This document shows positions 44,508 to 53,281 of a DNA stretch of 64,000 bases, piece by piece. Positions within the stretch are counted from its first letter, which is position 1. The number at the start of each line of letters is the position of its first letter. Made by a program: the position numbers and the translations under genes. The notes under the pieces are model-generated. The model did no database searches and was not told where the DNA came from. It saw only the letters and a list, made by a program, of their open reading frames with translations. This DNA comes from Streptomyces sp. ATexAB-D23 (GTDB taxonomy: Bacteria > Actinomycetota > Actinomycetes > Streptomycetales > Streptomycetaceae), in contig NZ_KB892068.1 of the NCBI RefSeq assembly GCF_000373645.1, positions 211,369-275,368 of the forward strand, written 5' to 3'.

Positions 44508-44599
44508 AGGGCCTGTCCGGCGGATCGTCGCGGGCCCGCGACGCCCGGCACGCGCCAGACACCGCGAGCCGATCCACGAAGATCCGACGGACAGGCCCT
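44508..44599. mobile_element. MITE-like palindromic element, 92 bp
   Basis: Terminal inverted repeats AGGGCCTGTCCGGCGGATC (44508-44526) and its complement (44581-44599) match at 18 of 19 positions. Inside is a 16-bp perfect palindrome (44527-44542). There is no transposase and no clear target duplication. I recall similar GGGCCTGTCCG palindromes as dispersed repeats in streptomycetes. Confidence 0.6.
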
Positions 44600-44967
44600 A
44601 CACCCCGCGCGAGGGGCCGCGCCACCCCTGTACCCCCCCTCGGGGGACGCCGGCGGACCCCGTACGGGAGGCCGGGCCGACCCCTGGGAACGGGCCGCAA
44701 CCCGAGCGCTACCCGAGTCATGCCGGAGCCACCCCTGAGCGGCGCCGGAGCCCCTCTCCTCCCTCATCCCCCAATGGCCGGATACCTGCACTGAGGTGAC
44801 GTCACGAGCCCATCACGATCAAGGAGTTGGCCCCGAAGACGGTATTGCGGCGCCCGCACACCGGGCGTAGGACTGTGCCCACACGACGACGTGACGCACG
44901 ACCGGCAGCGCGGGTTTTCCGAACCGGTGCCGGTCACGGCGCACGCGCACAGAGAGACGGGGCAGGA

Positions 44968-46338
44968 ATGGGCACAACCCTTCGGATGCGCAGGGCAGCC
45001 GTGGTGTTCGCCGCCATCGGCGCACTGGCCCTCACCGGTTGCAGCGACGACGGTGACGGCGGAGACAAGAAGACGGACGAAGGCGGCTCCACGACGGGCA
45101 AGGACTCCACGCCGAGCGTCGTTCTACCGAAACTGGACGGTGAGAAGCTCTCTGTCGCCGCGGTCTGGACGGGTGCCGAACAGGCCAACTTCGTCAAGGT
45201 CCTCAAGGAGTTCGAGAAGCGGACCGGCGCAAAGGTGACGTTCGTCCCGGCGCAGGACCCGATCGTCAACTTCCTCGGTACGAAGATCGCGGGCGGGCAG
45301 CCGCCGGACGTCGCGGTGATCCCGCAGGTCGGGGCGATCCAGCAGGCCGTGGCGAAGAAGTGGGCCAAGCCGCTCGGTGACGAGGCGAAGGCCCAGCTCG
45401 GCAAGAACTACGCGAAGGTCTGGCAGGACCTCGGCGCGGTGGACGGCACCCAGTACGGCGTCTACTACAAGGCCGCCAACAAGTCGCTGGTCTGGTACAA
45501 CACCGCGGTGTTCGAGAACGCGGGCGCGTCCGAGCCGAAGACCTGGAAGGAATTCCTGGCGACGGCCGAGACGGTGTCCGCTTCGGGCATCACTCCGGTC
45601 TCGGTCGGCGGCGCGGACGGCTGGACGCTCACCGACTGGTTCGAGAACGTCTACCTCTCCCAGGCGGGCCCGGAGAAGTACGACCAGCTGGCCCAGCACA
45701 AGATCAAGTGGACGGACCCGTCCGTCAAGGACGCGCTGACCTCGCTGGCCCAGCTCTTCGGCAAGCCGTCCCTGATCGCGGGCGGCGCCAACGGCGCGCT
45801 CCAGACCGAGTTCCCGACGTCGGTCACCCAGACCTTCACCGGGGGCGACCAGCCCAAGGCCGCCATGGTCTACGAGGCCGACTTCGTCGCCGTCAACATC
45901 GGGCAGACGAAGGCGAAGATCGGTACGGACGCCAAGGTCTTCCCGTTCCCCGCGGTCGGCGCCGAGTCGCCCGTGGTGACCGGTGGCGACGCGGCGATCG
46001 CGCTGAAGGACGGCAAGGGCGCCCAGGCGCTGCTGACCTGGCTGGCCTCCACCGAGGCCGCGAAGATCGCCGCCGAGCAGGGCGGGTTCATCTCGCCGAA
46101 CAAGGCCCTGGACCCGGCCGCGTACCCGAACGAGGTGCAGCGCACGATGGCCAAGGCGCTGATCGCGGCCGGTGACGCCGTCCGGTTCGACATGTCCGAC
46201 CAGACTCCGCAGTCGTTCGGCGGGACGCCCGGCAAGGGCGAGTGGAAGATCCTCCAGGACTTCCTGAAGAACCCGAAGGACATCGCCGGGACCCAGGCAG
46301 CGCTGGAGTCGGCGGCGGCCAAGGCGTACAAGAGCTGA
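44968..46338 (+). CDS. Carbohydrate-binding lipoprotein of an ABC transporter
   Basis: 456 residues. Lipobox ALTGC with Cys25, a Gly/Asp/Lys/Thr linker, then a cluster-B solute-binding fold (LSVAAVWTGAEQANFVKVL, TGAKVTFVPAQD, GGQPPDVAVIPQVG, AMVYEADF, FPFPAVG). It delivers a sugar to the two permeases that follow after 4 bp. The ligand cannot be read; the group is near alpha-glucoside/oligosaccharide binders. ATG at 44968. First gene of the operon. Confidence 0.92.
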   Translation: MGTTLRMRRAAVVFAAIGALALTGCSDDGDGGDKKTDEGGSTTGKDSTPSVVLPKLDGEKLSVAAVWTGAEQANFVKVLKEFEKRTGAKVTFVPAQDPIVNFLGTKIAGGQPPDVAVIPQVGAIQQAVAKKWAKPLGDEAKAQLGKNYAKVWQDLGAVDGTQYGVYYKAANKSLVWYNTAVFENAGASEPKTWKEFLATAETVSASGITPVSVGGADGWTLTDWFENVYLSQAGPEKYDQLAQHKIKWTDPSVKDALTSLAQLFGKPSLIAGGANGALQTEFPTSVTQTFTGGDQPKAAMVYEADFVAVNIGQTKAKIGTDAKVFPFPAVGAESPVVTGGDAAIALKDGKGAQALLTWLASTEAAKIAAEQGGFISPNKALDPAAYPNEVQRTMAKALIAAGDAVRFDMSDQTPQSFGGTPGKGEWKILQDFLKNPKDIAGTQAALESAAAKAYKS

Positions 46339-46342
46339 CGGC

Positions 46343-47767
46343 ATGACGACAGCGGCAGCGGGGGGCGCCGACGAGGCGCCCCCCGCCGACAAGCAATCCT
46401 CAGGCGGGACTTCGGTACCCGCCCCCAGAAAGGCCGGGCCCGCCCCGTCCGGCTCCCCCGGCGCGCGGAGCGGACGGAGCGTGACGGGCACCCGCACGGT
46501 GATCGCGGCGGTCTTCCTGCTGCCCGCGCTGGTGCTGCTCGGGGCGCTCGTGGTGTACCCGATCGTGTACTCCGTCTACCGGTCGTTCTTCGACCAGGCG
46601 GGTACGGGCTTCGCCGGCATCGACAACTACAAGGCGCTGTTCACGGACGACACCATCCGTACGGCGGTCAAGAACAACGCGATCTGGGTGGTGTTCGCCC
46701 CGACGGTCGCCACCGCCCTCGGGCTGATCTTCGCGGTCCTCACCGAACGCATCCGCTGGGGCACGGCCTTCAAGCTGATCGTCTTCATGCCGATGGCGAT
46801 CTCGATGCTCGCCGCGGGCATCATCTTCCGGCTGGTGTACGACCAGGCGCCGGAGCGCGGGGTGGCCAACGCGGTGTGGGTGGGCGTGCACGACACGTTC
46901 GCCGAGTCGTCGGGCTTCCCCAAGGCGCATCCGCTGCCCGTCCACCCGCTGAAGGCGGCGGGCGGCGGGGCCTTCGTGACGAAGACTCCGGTACGGGCGG
47001 GAGAGCCGGTCCAGCTGCCCCTGGTCGGCGTGCTTCCGGCGAAGATGCCGGGCGACGCCAAGCCGGCCAGGGCACCCGGGCCGGGGAACGACGGGGAGAT
47101 CACCGGCACCGCGTGGCTGGACTTCACCAAGGGCGGCGGGGGCAGACCCAATGTCATCGACGCCAAGGAGCTGGGGCTCAAGGGCATCAAGGTGGAGGCC
47201 GTCAAGGACGGCAAGGTGGTCGCGTCGGCCACGGCGGGCGCCGACGGTACGTTCACGCTGCCCGCGTCCGCGGACGGCGCCGAACTCCGGCTCCCGGCTT
47301 CCAACTTCAAGGAGCCGTACAACGGCGTGGAATGGCTCGGCCCGAGCCTCGTGACGCCCGGCATCATCGGGAGTTACGTCTGGATGTGGGCGGGCTTCGC
47401 CATGGTGCTGATCGCGGCGGGCCTCGCCGGTCTGCCGCGTGAACTCCTCGAAGCGGCCCGGGTGGACGGGGCCAACGAGTGGCAGGTGTTCCGCCGGATC
47501 ACCGTGCCGATGCTCGCCCCGGTCCTCGCGGTGGTGCTGGTCACGCTGATGATCAACGTGCTGAAGGTCTTCGACCTGGTGTTCATCATCGCGCCGGGCT
47601 CGTCCCAGGACGACGCGAACGTGCTGGCGCTCCAGCTGTACCGGTCCTCGTTCGGCACGGACGCGGACCTGGGGATCGGCAGCGCCATCGCCGTACTCCT
47701 GCTGCTGCTGGTGATCCCGGTGATGCTCTTCAACATCAGGCGGATACGGAAGGAGGGGCGCCGATGA
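46343..47767 (+). CDS. Carbohydrate ABC permease (MalF-like) with an inserted extracytoplasmic domain
   Basis: 474 residues, about 150 more than usual. After a polar N-terminus and helices 1-3 (to about 165) comes a hydrophilic insertion (168-335); its second half reads GEITGTAWLDFTKGGGG, then GLKGIKVEAVKDGKVVASA and ADGTFTLPASADGAELRLPA, a pattern of small beta-sandwich (SdrD-B/transthyretin-like) domains. Helices resume at 338, and the EAA loop is ELLEAARVDGANEWQVFRRI. By topology the insertion lies outside the membrane. The stop overlaps the next start (ATGA). Confidence 0.9.
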   Translation: MTTAAAGGADEAPPADKQSSGGTSVPAPRKAGPAPSGSPGARSGRSVTGTRTVIAAVFLLPALVLLGALVVYPIVYSVYRSFFDQAGTGFAGIDNYKALFTDDTIRTAVKNNAIWVVFAPTVATALGLIFAVLTERIRWGTAFKLIVFMPMAISMLAAGIIFRLVYDQAPERGVANAVWVGVHDTFAESSGFPKAHPLPVHPLKAAGGGAFVTKTPVRAGEPVQLPLVGVLPAKMPGDAKPARAPGPGNDGEITGTAWLDFTKGGGGRPNVIDAKELGLKGIKVEAVKDGKVVASATAGADGTFTLPASADGAELRLPASNFKEPYNGVEWLGPSLVTPGIIGSYVWMWAGFAMVLIAAGLAGLPRELLEAARVDGANEWQVFRRITVPMLAPVLAVVLVTLMINVLKVFDLVFIIAPGSSQDDANVLALQLYRSSFGTDADLGIGSAIAVLLLLLVIPVMLFNIRRIRKEGRR

Positions 47768-48687
47768 CGACTCCCTCGGCCACCACCGCCCCCGGCGGGC
47801 CGGACGGCGTCCCGGACATCGGCACGCTGAAGGCCCGGCGGTCGCGGGCCGCCCGGATCGCGGCGCGTGCGGGCGGCGGCGCGATGCGGGTCTTCCTGAT
47901 CCTGGTTGGCCTGTTCTGGCTGATGCCGACCATCGGGCTGCTGCTGTCCTCGCTGCGCAGCCCGGAACGGATCGCGTCGACCGGCTGGTGGAAGATCTTC
48001 ACCGCCCCGTCCGAGCTGACCTTCGACAACTACTCCCGGCTGCTGGACAATTCGACGTTCACCCACTCGCTGTTCAGCACGATCATGATCACCGTGCCCT
48101 CCACGGTGCTGGTGGTGGTGATCGGCTCGCTCGCCGGGTACGCGTTCGCCTGGATGGACTTCCCCGGCCGGGACTGGTGGTTCCTGCTGGTCGTGGGGTT
48201 GCTGGTGGTCCCGGTGCAGGTCGCGCTGATCCCCGTGTCGAAGCTGTTCGGCGAGATCGGGATCTTCGAGACGACGCTCGGGGTGATCCTGTTCCACACG
48301 GCCTTCGGGCTGCCCTTCGCGATCTTCCTGCTGCGCAACTTCTTCGCGGAGATCCCCCGGGAGCTGCTGGAGGCGGCGCGGCTGGACGGGGCGGGTGAGA
48401 TCCGCCTCTTCACCCGGGTCGTGATGCCGCTGGGCGGGCCGGCCATCGCCTCGCTCGGGATCTTCCAGTTCCTCTGGGTCTGGAACGACATGCTGGTCGC
48501 GCTGATCTTCGCGGACTCCGGGTCCCCGCCGATCACGGTGGCGCTCCAGCAGCAGGTGCGGCAGTTCGGCAACAACATCGACGTGCTGGCGCCCGGCGCC
48601 TTCATCTCGATGGTGATCCCGCTCGCCGTCTTCTTCGCCTTCCAGCGCCAGTTCGTCTCGGGCGTGATGGCGGGGGCGGTCAAATAA
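47764..48687 (+). CDS. Carbohydrate ABC permease (MalG-like)
   Basis: 307 residues, six helices after a 40-residue polar N-terminus; EAA loop ELLEAARLDGAGEIRLFTRVVMP. It pairs with the MalF-like permease whose stop it overlaps. It has the normal length and no insertion. No ATPase gene follows; a shared ATPase such as MsiK is expected. Confidence 0.93.
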   Translation: MTTPSATTAPGGPDGVPDIGTLKARRSRAARIAARAGGGAMRVFLILVGLFWLMPTIGLLLSSLRSPERIASTGWWKIFTAPSELTFDNYSRLLDNSTFTHSLFSTIMITVPSTVLVVVIGSLAGYAFAWMDFPGRDWWFLLVVGLLVVPVQVALIPVSKLFGEIGIFETTLGVILFHTAFGLPFAIFLLRNFFAEIPRELLEAARLDGAGEIRLFTRVVMPLGGPAIASLGIFQFLWVWNDMLVALIFADSGSPPITVALQQQVRQFGNNIDVLAPGAFISMVIPLAVFFAFQRQFVSGVMAGAVK

Positions 48688-48714
48688 CCGGCGGGACATA
48701 CGCGCATACGCGAG

Positions 48715-48755
48715 CAGGCGGGGCGGTCCGGCAGTCACGGGCCGCCCCGCCCTGC
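48715..48755 (+). terminator. Terminator of the sugar ABC operon
   Basis: GGCGGGGCGG (48717-48726) and CCGCCCCGCC (48742-48751) with partial further pairing, 30 bp after the permease stop. Confidence 0.7.
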
Positions 48756-48888
48756 CGCGTACGGACTGTTGGGGCCTTTCGCTCGGGTCGGACCGGGCTC
48801 GCGGGGTCTGACCCAGACGACCGGCCCTGATGCCCCCGCGCACGGGCCGGGGCGCCCGGCATCCACCCGTGCGCCCCGAATTGCCCAA

Positions 48889-48917
48889 GGTTCACTTACT
48901 GTCCCGGGTAGTATGAT
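48889..48917 (+). promoter_or_regulatory. Promoter candidate of the GT2-TagF gene
   Basis: TATGAT at 48912-48917, one base from TATAAT, is the best -10 in the window; GGTTCA lies 17 bp upstream. It leaves a leader of about 155 nt before the ATG at 49079. Confidence 0.5.
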
Positions 48918-49078
48918 AAGTGGGGCCTTCATCAGCCGCGCGGTCGACCACTCATCCGGGCCCGACGCGCCCGTCTCTTCGACCCTCGTACGTCTGCCCG
49001 CCCCCTGACCGTCCTGCGGAGCACACCCCCAGTACGCTGTGTGCTCCCCCAGTACGCACAGTCCGAGAAAGAGTCCGT

Positions 49079-51253
49079 ATGCCCCGGCTGAGTGTCATCA
49101 TCCCCGTCCGTCGCGCCCGAGGCAGTCTGCGCGAGTGCCTGGAGTCGGTGCTCTCCCAGTCGTTCACGGACATCGAGGTCATCGGGGTCGACGACGGTGC
49201 TCCGGACGGCTCCGGCCTGGTTCTGGACGAGTTCGCCGCACGCGACAGCCGCGTACAGGCCGTGCACCTGGCGCCCGGCGCCGGCGCGCACGGACGGCGC
49301 AACGCCGGTGCCGAGCGGGCGACCGGGGACTACCTCCTCTTCCTGGAGGGCCACTACATCCACCTGCCCGGCGCGCTCCAGGCCATCGCCGACCGGCTGG
49401 AGGCCACCGGCGACCCGGACGCCCTGCTGTTCGGCCACCGCAAGCGCCCCTTCCGCGGCAAGACCCGCTCGACCAGGTCGCTGGAGAAGCTGGCCGCGAT
49501 GCCCGAGGGACCGTTCACCCTCGCCGAGCGCCACGACCTCCTCGACATCGCCCCGGTGTCCTGGAACCGGGCGGTGCGCCGCACCCTCGCCGAGCGCGAG
49601 AGCCTGGTCTTCGGCCCCGGTCCGCACGGCGAGCGGATGTACGCGCTGGAGGCCGTCGCCGTCGCCGCTTCCGTCGCCACCCTGGACACGGCCTGCGTCG
49701 AGCACCGCACGCAGCGCCACCTGCCGGGCCTCGTGGACGACGCCGAGCCCTCGGTCGGCTCGACGCCGCTGGAGCTCGTCGACGCGTACGACGCGCTGAT
49801 GACCTTCGTCGAGGCACGCCCGGCCCTGAAGCCGGTGCGCGGCCTCCTCTTCGACCGCGCGGTCCAGGAGCTGCTGTCCGCCTACCCGGGGGTGACCAAG
49901 CGCCGCCGCCAGTACGTGAGCGCGGTCGCCTCGTTCCACGGCGCCCACCGCCCGGACGGCTTCAAGTTCCCCGGCGGCGCCAAGGGCCTGCGCCCGCAGC
50001 TGATGGGCGGCGGGAAGTACGCCGCGCTCGGCGCCCTGGACACCGCGCTCGCCACCCGCCGCAACCTGCGCTCCGCGCCAACCACCGCGCGCGCGAAGGC
50101 GAAGAAGCAGTTCACCAAGCGCTACTACACGGCGCAGCGCAAGCTCCCGCTCGACCCCAAGCTGGCCGTGTACGCCGCCTACTGGAACCGCGGCGTCAGC
50201 TGCAACCCCGAGGCGATCTACCGCAAGGCGAAGGAACTGGCCCCGGACATCCACGGGGTGTGGGTGGTGTCGAAGAACCAGGTGGACTCGGTGCCCGAGG
50301 GCATCGACTACGTGGTGCCCGGCACCCGTCGCTACTGGTCGGTGCTGGCCCGCGCCACGTACTTCTTCAACAACGTCAACTTCCCCGACCACCTGGTCAA
50401 GCGCCCCGGCCAGATCCATGTGATGACCCATCACGGCACTCCGCTGAAGATCATGGGCATGGACCAGCAGAACTACCCGGCGGCCGCCCAGGGGCTCAAC
50501 TTCGACCGGCTGCTCAAGCGCGTCGACCGCTGGGACTGGAGCGTCTCCGCCAACCCGCACTCCACCGAGGTGTGGTCCCGCGCCTACCCGAGCGCCGCGC
50601 GTGCGCTGGAGACGGGCTACCCGCGCAACGACGTCTTCGCGACGGCGACCGAGGAGCAGATCGCCAGGATCCGCGAGGACCTCGGCATCCGCCCCGGGCA
50701 GCGCGCCCTGCTGTACGCGCCGACCCACCGCGACTACGAGTCCGGCTTCACCAACCGCCTGGACCTGGACAAGTTCTGCGCGGAGGTGGGCCCCGACACC
50801 GTGGTCCTCATGCGCGCCCACTACTTCTACGGCGGGGCGGGCCTGCCCGAGAACGCGTCGGTCATCGATGTCTCCACGTACCCGCGCGTCGAGGACCTGT
50901 GCCTGGCGGCGGACGCGCTGATCACGGACTACTCGTCGGTGATGTTCGACTACGCCCACCTCGGCCGCCCGATCGTCATCCACGCCCCGGACTGGGAGAC
51001 GTACCGCACGGTGCGCGGTGTCGTCTTCGACCTGCTCTCCGGGCAGCCGGGCGAGACGCCGGGCGCCGTGGCCACGACCACCGAGGAGCTGGCGGCGGCC
51101 TTCACCGACGGCAGCTGGGACAGCCCGGAGAACGAGGCGCTGCTCAAGGCGTTCAAGGAGCGGTTCTGCCCGTACGACGACGGCCGCGCCTCCGAGCGCG
51201 TCGTGCGCCGCGTCCTGCTGGGCGAGGAGCCGCCGGCCGCCGGGACCGTCTGA
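49079..51253 (+). CDS. GT2 glycosyltransferase fused to a TagF-type glycerophosphotransferase
   Basis: 724 residues. An N-terminal GT2 domain (1-250: LSVIIPVRRARGSL, IGVDDGAPDGS) is followed by a CDP-glycerol glycerophosphotransferase domain (about 370-715) with HHGTPLK at 451-457 and TDYSS at 616-620, both conserved in TagF/TagB-type polymerases. It should add polyol-phosphate units and a sugar to a wall glycopolymer on the inner membrane face. ATG with GAGAAAG upstream. Its stop codon lies inside a 36-bp palindrome shared with the converging gene. Confidence 0.87.
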   Translation: MPRLSVIIPVRRARGSLRECLESVLSQSFTDIEVIGVDDGAPDGSGLVLDEFAARDSRVQAVHLAPGAGAHGRRNAGAERATGDYLLFLEGHYIHLPGALQAIADRLEATGDPDALLFGHRKRPFRGKTRSTRSLEKLAAMPEGPFTLAERHDLLDIAPVSWNRAVRRTLAERESLVFGPGPHGERMYALEAVAVAASVATLDTACVEHRTQRHLPGLVDDAEPSVGSTPLELVDAYDALMTFVEARPALKPVRGLLFDRAVQELLSAYPGVTKRRRQYVSAVASFHGAHRPDGFKFPGGAKGLRPQLMGGGKYAALGALDTALATRRNLRSAPTTARAKAKKQFTKRYYTAQRKLPLDPKLAVYAAYWNRGVSCNPEAIYRKAKELAPDIHGVWVVSKNQVDSVPEGIDYVVPGTRRYWSVLARATYFFNNVNFPDHLVKRPGQIHVMTHHGTPLKIMGMDQQNYPAAAQGLNFDRLLKRVDRWDWSVSANPHSTEVWSRAYPSAARALETGYPRNDVFATATEEQIARIREDLGIRPGQRALLYAPTHRDYESGFTNRLDLDKFCAEVGPDTVVLMRAHYFYGGAGLPENASVIDVSTYPRVEDLCLAADALITDYSSVMFDYAHLGRPIVIHAPDWETYRTVRGVVFDLLSGQPGETPGAVATTTEELAAAFTDGSWDSPENEALLKAFKERFCPYDDGRASERVVRRVLLGEEPPAAGTV

Positions 51254-51325
51254 GTCCGTACGACGCCGAAGGGCCCGCCACCGGAGCGTTCCGGTGGCGG
51301 GCCCTTCGGCGTCGTACGGACTCAG
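51250..51325. terminator. 36-bp perfect palindromic bidirectional terminator
   Basis: Left arm 51250-51285 and right arm 51290-51325 are perfect complements around the 4-nt loop GCGT. The left arm holds the TGA of the GT2-TagF gene (51251-51253); the right arm holds the stop of the converging SMR-like gene (51322-51324). Confidence 0.95.
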
Positions 51326-51774
51326 CCCTGTTGACCGGCCATGACCGTGACGAGGCCGACCACCACGAGCAGCGAGCCGCCCCAGGTCCACAGCGAGGTC
51401 CGCTCGTGCAGCACGGTCGCCCCGGCGAGCACGATCAGCAGGTAGCCGAGCGCGTTGAAGGGGTAGGCGACGGAGAGCGGCACCTTGGCCAGCGTCGTCA
51501 TCCAGGCGAGCGCGGACACCGCGAAGACCACCAGGCCGAGCACGACCCAGGGGCTGCCGGCGGCGCGCAGCGCGACGGAGCCGCCGTCCCGCCCGGCGGC
51601 GGCAGCGGCGCCCTTCATCCCGTGCTTGAGCATGATCTGGCCGCCCGCCGACGAGAACACGGCGAACAGGAGCAGCAGCACACTGGGGAGGGTCAAGGCC
51701 TTGCTCCTGACTGCGGGGGCGGGGGGCTCGGGCGCCGGGACCGCGGCGGGCCCGGGGCGGGGCGCCTCAGACAC
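51322..51774 (-). CDS. Small EamA/SMR-like membrane carrier
   Basis: 150 residues. A Pro/Ala-rich N-terminus (1-28), then four membrane helices: SVLLLLFAVFSSAGGQIMLK, WVVLGLVVFAVSALAWMTTLA, YPFNALGYLLIVLAGATVL and GGSLLVVVGLVTVMAG. The four-helix half-size fold with GQxxLK in helix 1 and W-T/YPF motifs resembles ArnE/ArnF-type carriers that flip polyprenyl-phosphate sugars. GTG start overlaps the GT2-methyltransferase gene by 8 nt, so both are made together; flipping a lipid-linked sugar is a reasonable but unproven role. Confidence 0.8.
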   Translation of the reverse strand: MSEAPRPGPAAVPAPEPPAPAVRSKALTLPSVLLLLFAVFSSAGGQIMLKHGMKGAAAAAGRDGGSVALRAAGSPWVVLGLVVFAVSALAWMTTLAKVPLSVAYPFNALGYLLIVLAGATVLHERTSLWTWGGSLLVVVGLVTVMAGQQG

Positions 51775-53281
51775 CGACCCGGTCGGCGGGGACGTACTGT
51801 CGGTTGAGGATGTCCTGTACATCGACGTGCTCTCCAGCGATGATCGTCTCGGCCGCATGCGGGGTGAGCAGTGCGACGTGCTGATAGCCGAACAGCGTCG
51901 GCCGGACACGGGTCAGCAGCCGCGACATCCCGCCGAGCACCGCGGCGAGCGGTCCCCGGCCGAGCAGCGACCAGAACGGCGCCCCGGTGGACGCGAGGTC
52001 CAGGACGTCGTATCCGGCGGCGCGCACGGTGCGGCGCAGGCTGGCCCGGGTGAAGAAGCGCAGATGCGTTTCGTCGAGGATGCCCCGGCGGTCGTAGCCG
52101 AAGGCCCCGACGGCGACCCGCAGCCGGGAGTACCAGTGGCTGAAGTTGGGCACGGACAGCAGCACCCGGCCGCCGGGCCGCAGCACGCCCGCGACCTCGG
52201 CGAGGACGCGTTCGGGGCGGGAGAGGTGCTCGATGACGTCCCCGGCCACCACGTAGTCGAAGCCGGTGCCGATGTCCGCGGGCAGCCCCTCCTCCAGGTT
52301 GGCGAGGTGGAAGTGGGTGCACCTCTCGCGGACGCCCGGCACCTCGACGTAGTCCACGCCGGTCACCTCGTGGCCCAGGGACTCCAGGCGTTCGGCGAAC
52401 AGGCCGCCGGAGCAGCCGAGATCGAGGACCCGGCCGGGAGGCAGCCGGCGCATCTTCTCCAGGATGACGGCGTGCGAGGAGCCGTCGCCCTCCTTGAAGG
52501 CGTAGTCGACGGGCTTGGGGATCCAGGGGCAGGTCCCGAACCCCTTGACGGCCAGCCGGTATTCGAGGACGTCCTTGACGACGTCCTTGGCGTACTTCAT
52601 GCCGTTGACGTAGCAGATCTCGTCGCCGTAGTACGTGGGCACCGGGATCTCCTTGATCCGCATGCCCGCGTTCAGCAGCTGGACGATGATCTGGGTGTCG
52701 AAGTCGAAGGCGTCGGTGTTCCGGTCGATCGGCAGCTGCTTCAGGGCGGCGACGCTGTAGGCGCGGTAACCGGAGTGGAATTCGGTCAGTCCGGAGCCGA
52801 GCAGGCCGTTCTCCAGCCGGGTGAGGACGCGGTTGCCGAGCCACTTGTACATCGGCATGCCGCCCTTGAGGGCGCTGCCCGACGTCATCATCCGTGACCC
52901 GAACACGGCTTCGCACTCGCCGCGTTCGATGGGGGCGACCATCTCGGGGAGGAGTTCGGGGGCGTACTGTCCGTCGCCGTGCAGCAGCACGACGATGTCC
53001 AGTCCGTGCTCGGCCGCCAGGGCGTATCCGGCCTTCTGGTTGCCGCCGTAGCCGAGGTTCTTGGTGTGCCGCATCACCACGGTCCGCGGCATTCCCTCGG
53101 CCTGCGACCAGCGGCAGCCCGCGGTGAAGGTCGCGTCGTGGCTCGCGTCGTCGAGGATGAGGACCTCGTCGATCCGGGACCGGAAGTCCTCCGGAATCCG
53201 GTCGAGGGTCTTCTCCAGCGTTGTCTCCGCGTTGTACGCGACCACCAGGATGCCGATCCTGGGACTCGGGCTTTCCTTCAC
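51767..53281 (-). CDS. GT2 glycosyltransferase-SAM methyltransferase fusion
   Basis: 504 residues. Residues 8-235 are a dolichyl-phosphate-mannose-synthase-like GT2 domain (ILVVAYNAETTLEKTLDRIP, ILDDASHD, HGDGQY, EFHSGYRAY). Residues about 270-450 form a class I methyltransferase (VLDLGCSGGLFAERL, DYVVAGDVIEHLSRPE, VLLSVPNFSHW). One chain could load a sugar on polyprenyl phosphate and methylate it or the polymer. GTG overlaps the preceding stop (GTGA). Operon with an integral-membrane glycosyltransferase upstream and a carrier downstream. Confidence 0.88.
   Translation of the reverse strand: MKESPSPRIGILVVAYNAETTLEKTLDRIPEDFRSRIDEVLILDDASHDATFTAGCRWSQAEGMPRTVVMRHTKNLGYGGNQKAGYALAAEHGLDIVVLLHGDGQYAPELLPEMVAPIERGECEAVFGSRMMTSGSALKGGMPMYKWLGNRVLTRLENGLLGSGLTEFHSGYRAYSVAALKQLPIDRNTDAFDFDTQIIVQLLNAGMRIKEIPVPTYYGDEICYVNGMKYAKDVVKDVLEYRLAVKGFGTCPWIPKPVDYAFKEGDGSSHAVILEKMRRLPPGRVLDLGCSGGLFAERLESLGHEVTGVDYVEVPGVRERCTHFHLANLEEGLPADIGTGFDYVVAGDVIEHLSRPERVLAEVAGVLRPGGRVLLSVPNFSHWYSRLRVAVGAFGYDRRGILDETHLRFFTRASLRRTVRAAGYDVLDLASTGAPFWSLLGRGPLAAVLGGMSRLLTRVRPTLFGYQHVALLTPHAAETIIAGEHVDVQDILNRQYVPADRVGV

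Larger units (their letters stand above)
44310..44967. other. 658-bp repeat-bearing spacer
   Basis: No credible gene. From the left it holds tandem imperfect repeats (44334-44501), a MITE-like palindrome (44508-44599), then unstructured sequence, and a perfect 10-bp palindrome GTGACGTCAC (44796-44805) that could be an operator for the sugar ABC genes downstream. Confidence 0.7.
48688..49078. other. Spacer between the sugar ABC operon and the wall-polymer genes
   Basis: 391 bp with no credible gene: a terminator near its left end, then sequence without clear structure, then a good promoter candidate at 48889-48917 reading to the right. Confidence 0.6.

Noticed and set aside
44968-48687. A missing ATPase as evidence of a broken sugar operon
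   Set aside because: Streptomycete sugar ABC operons commonly lack the ATPase and share MsiK.
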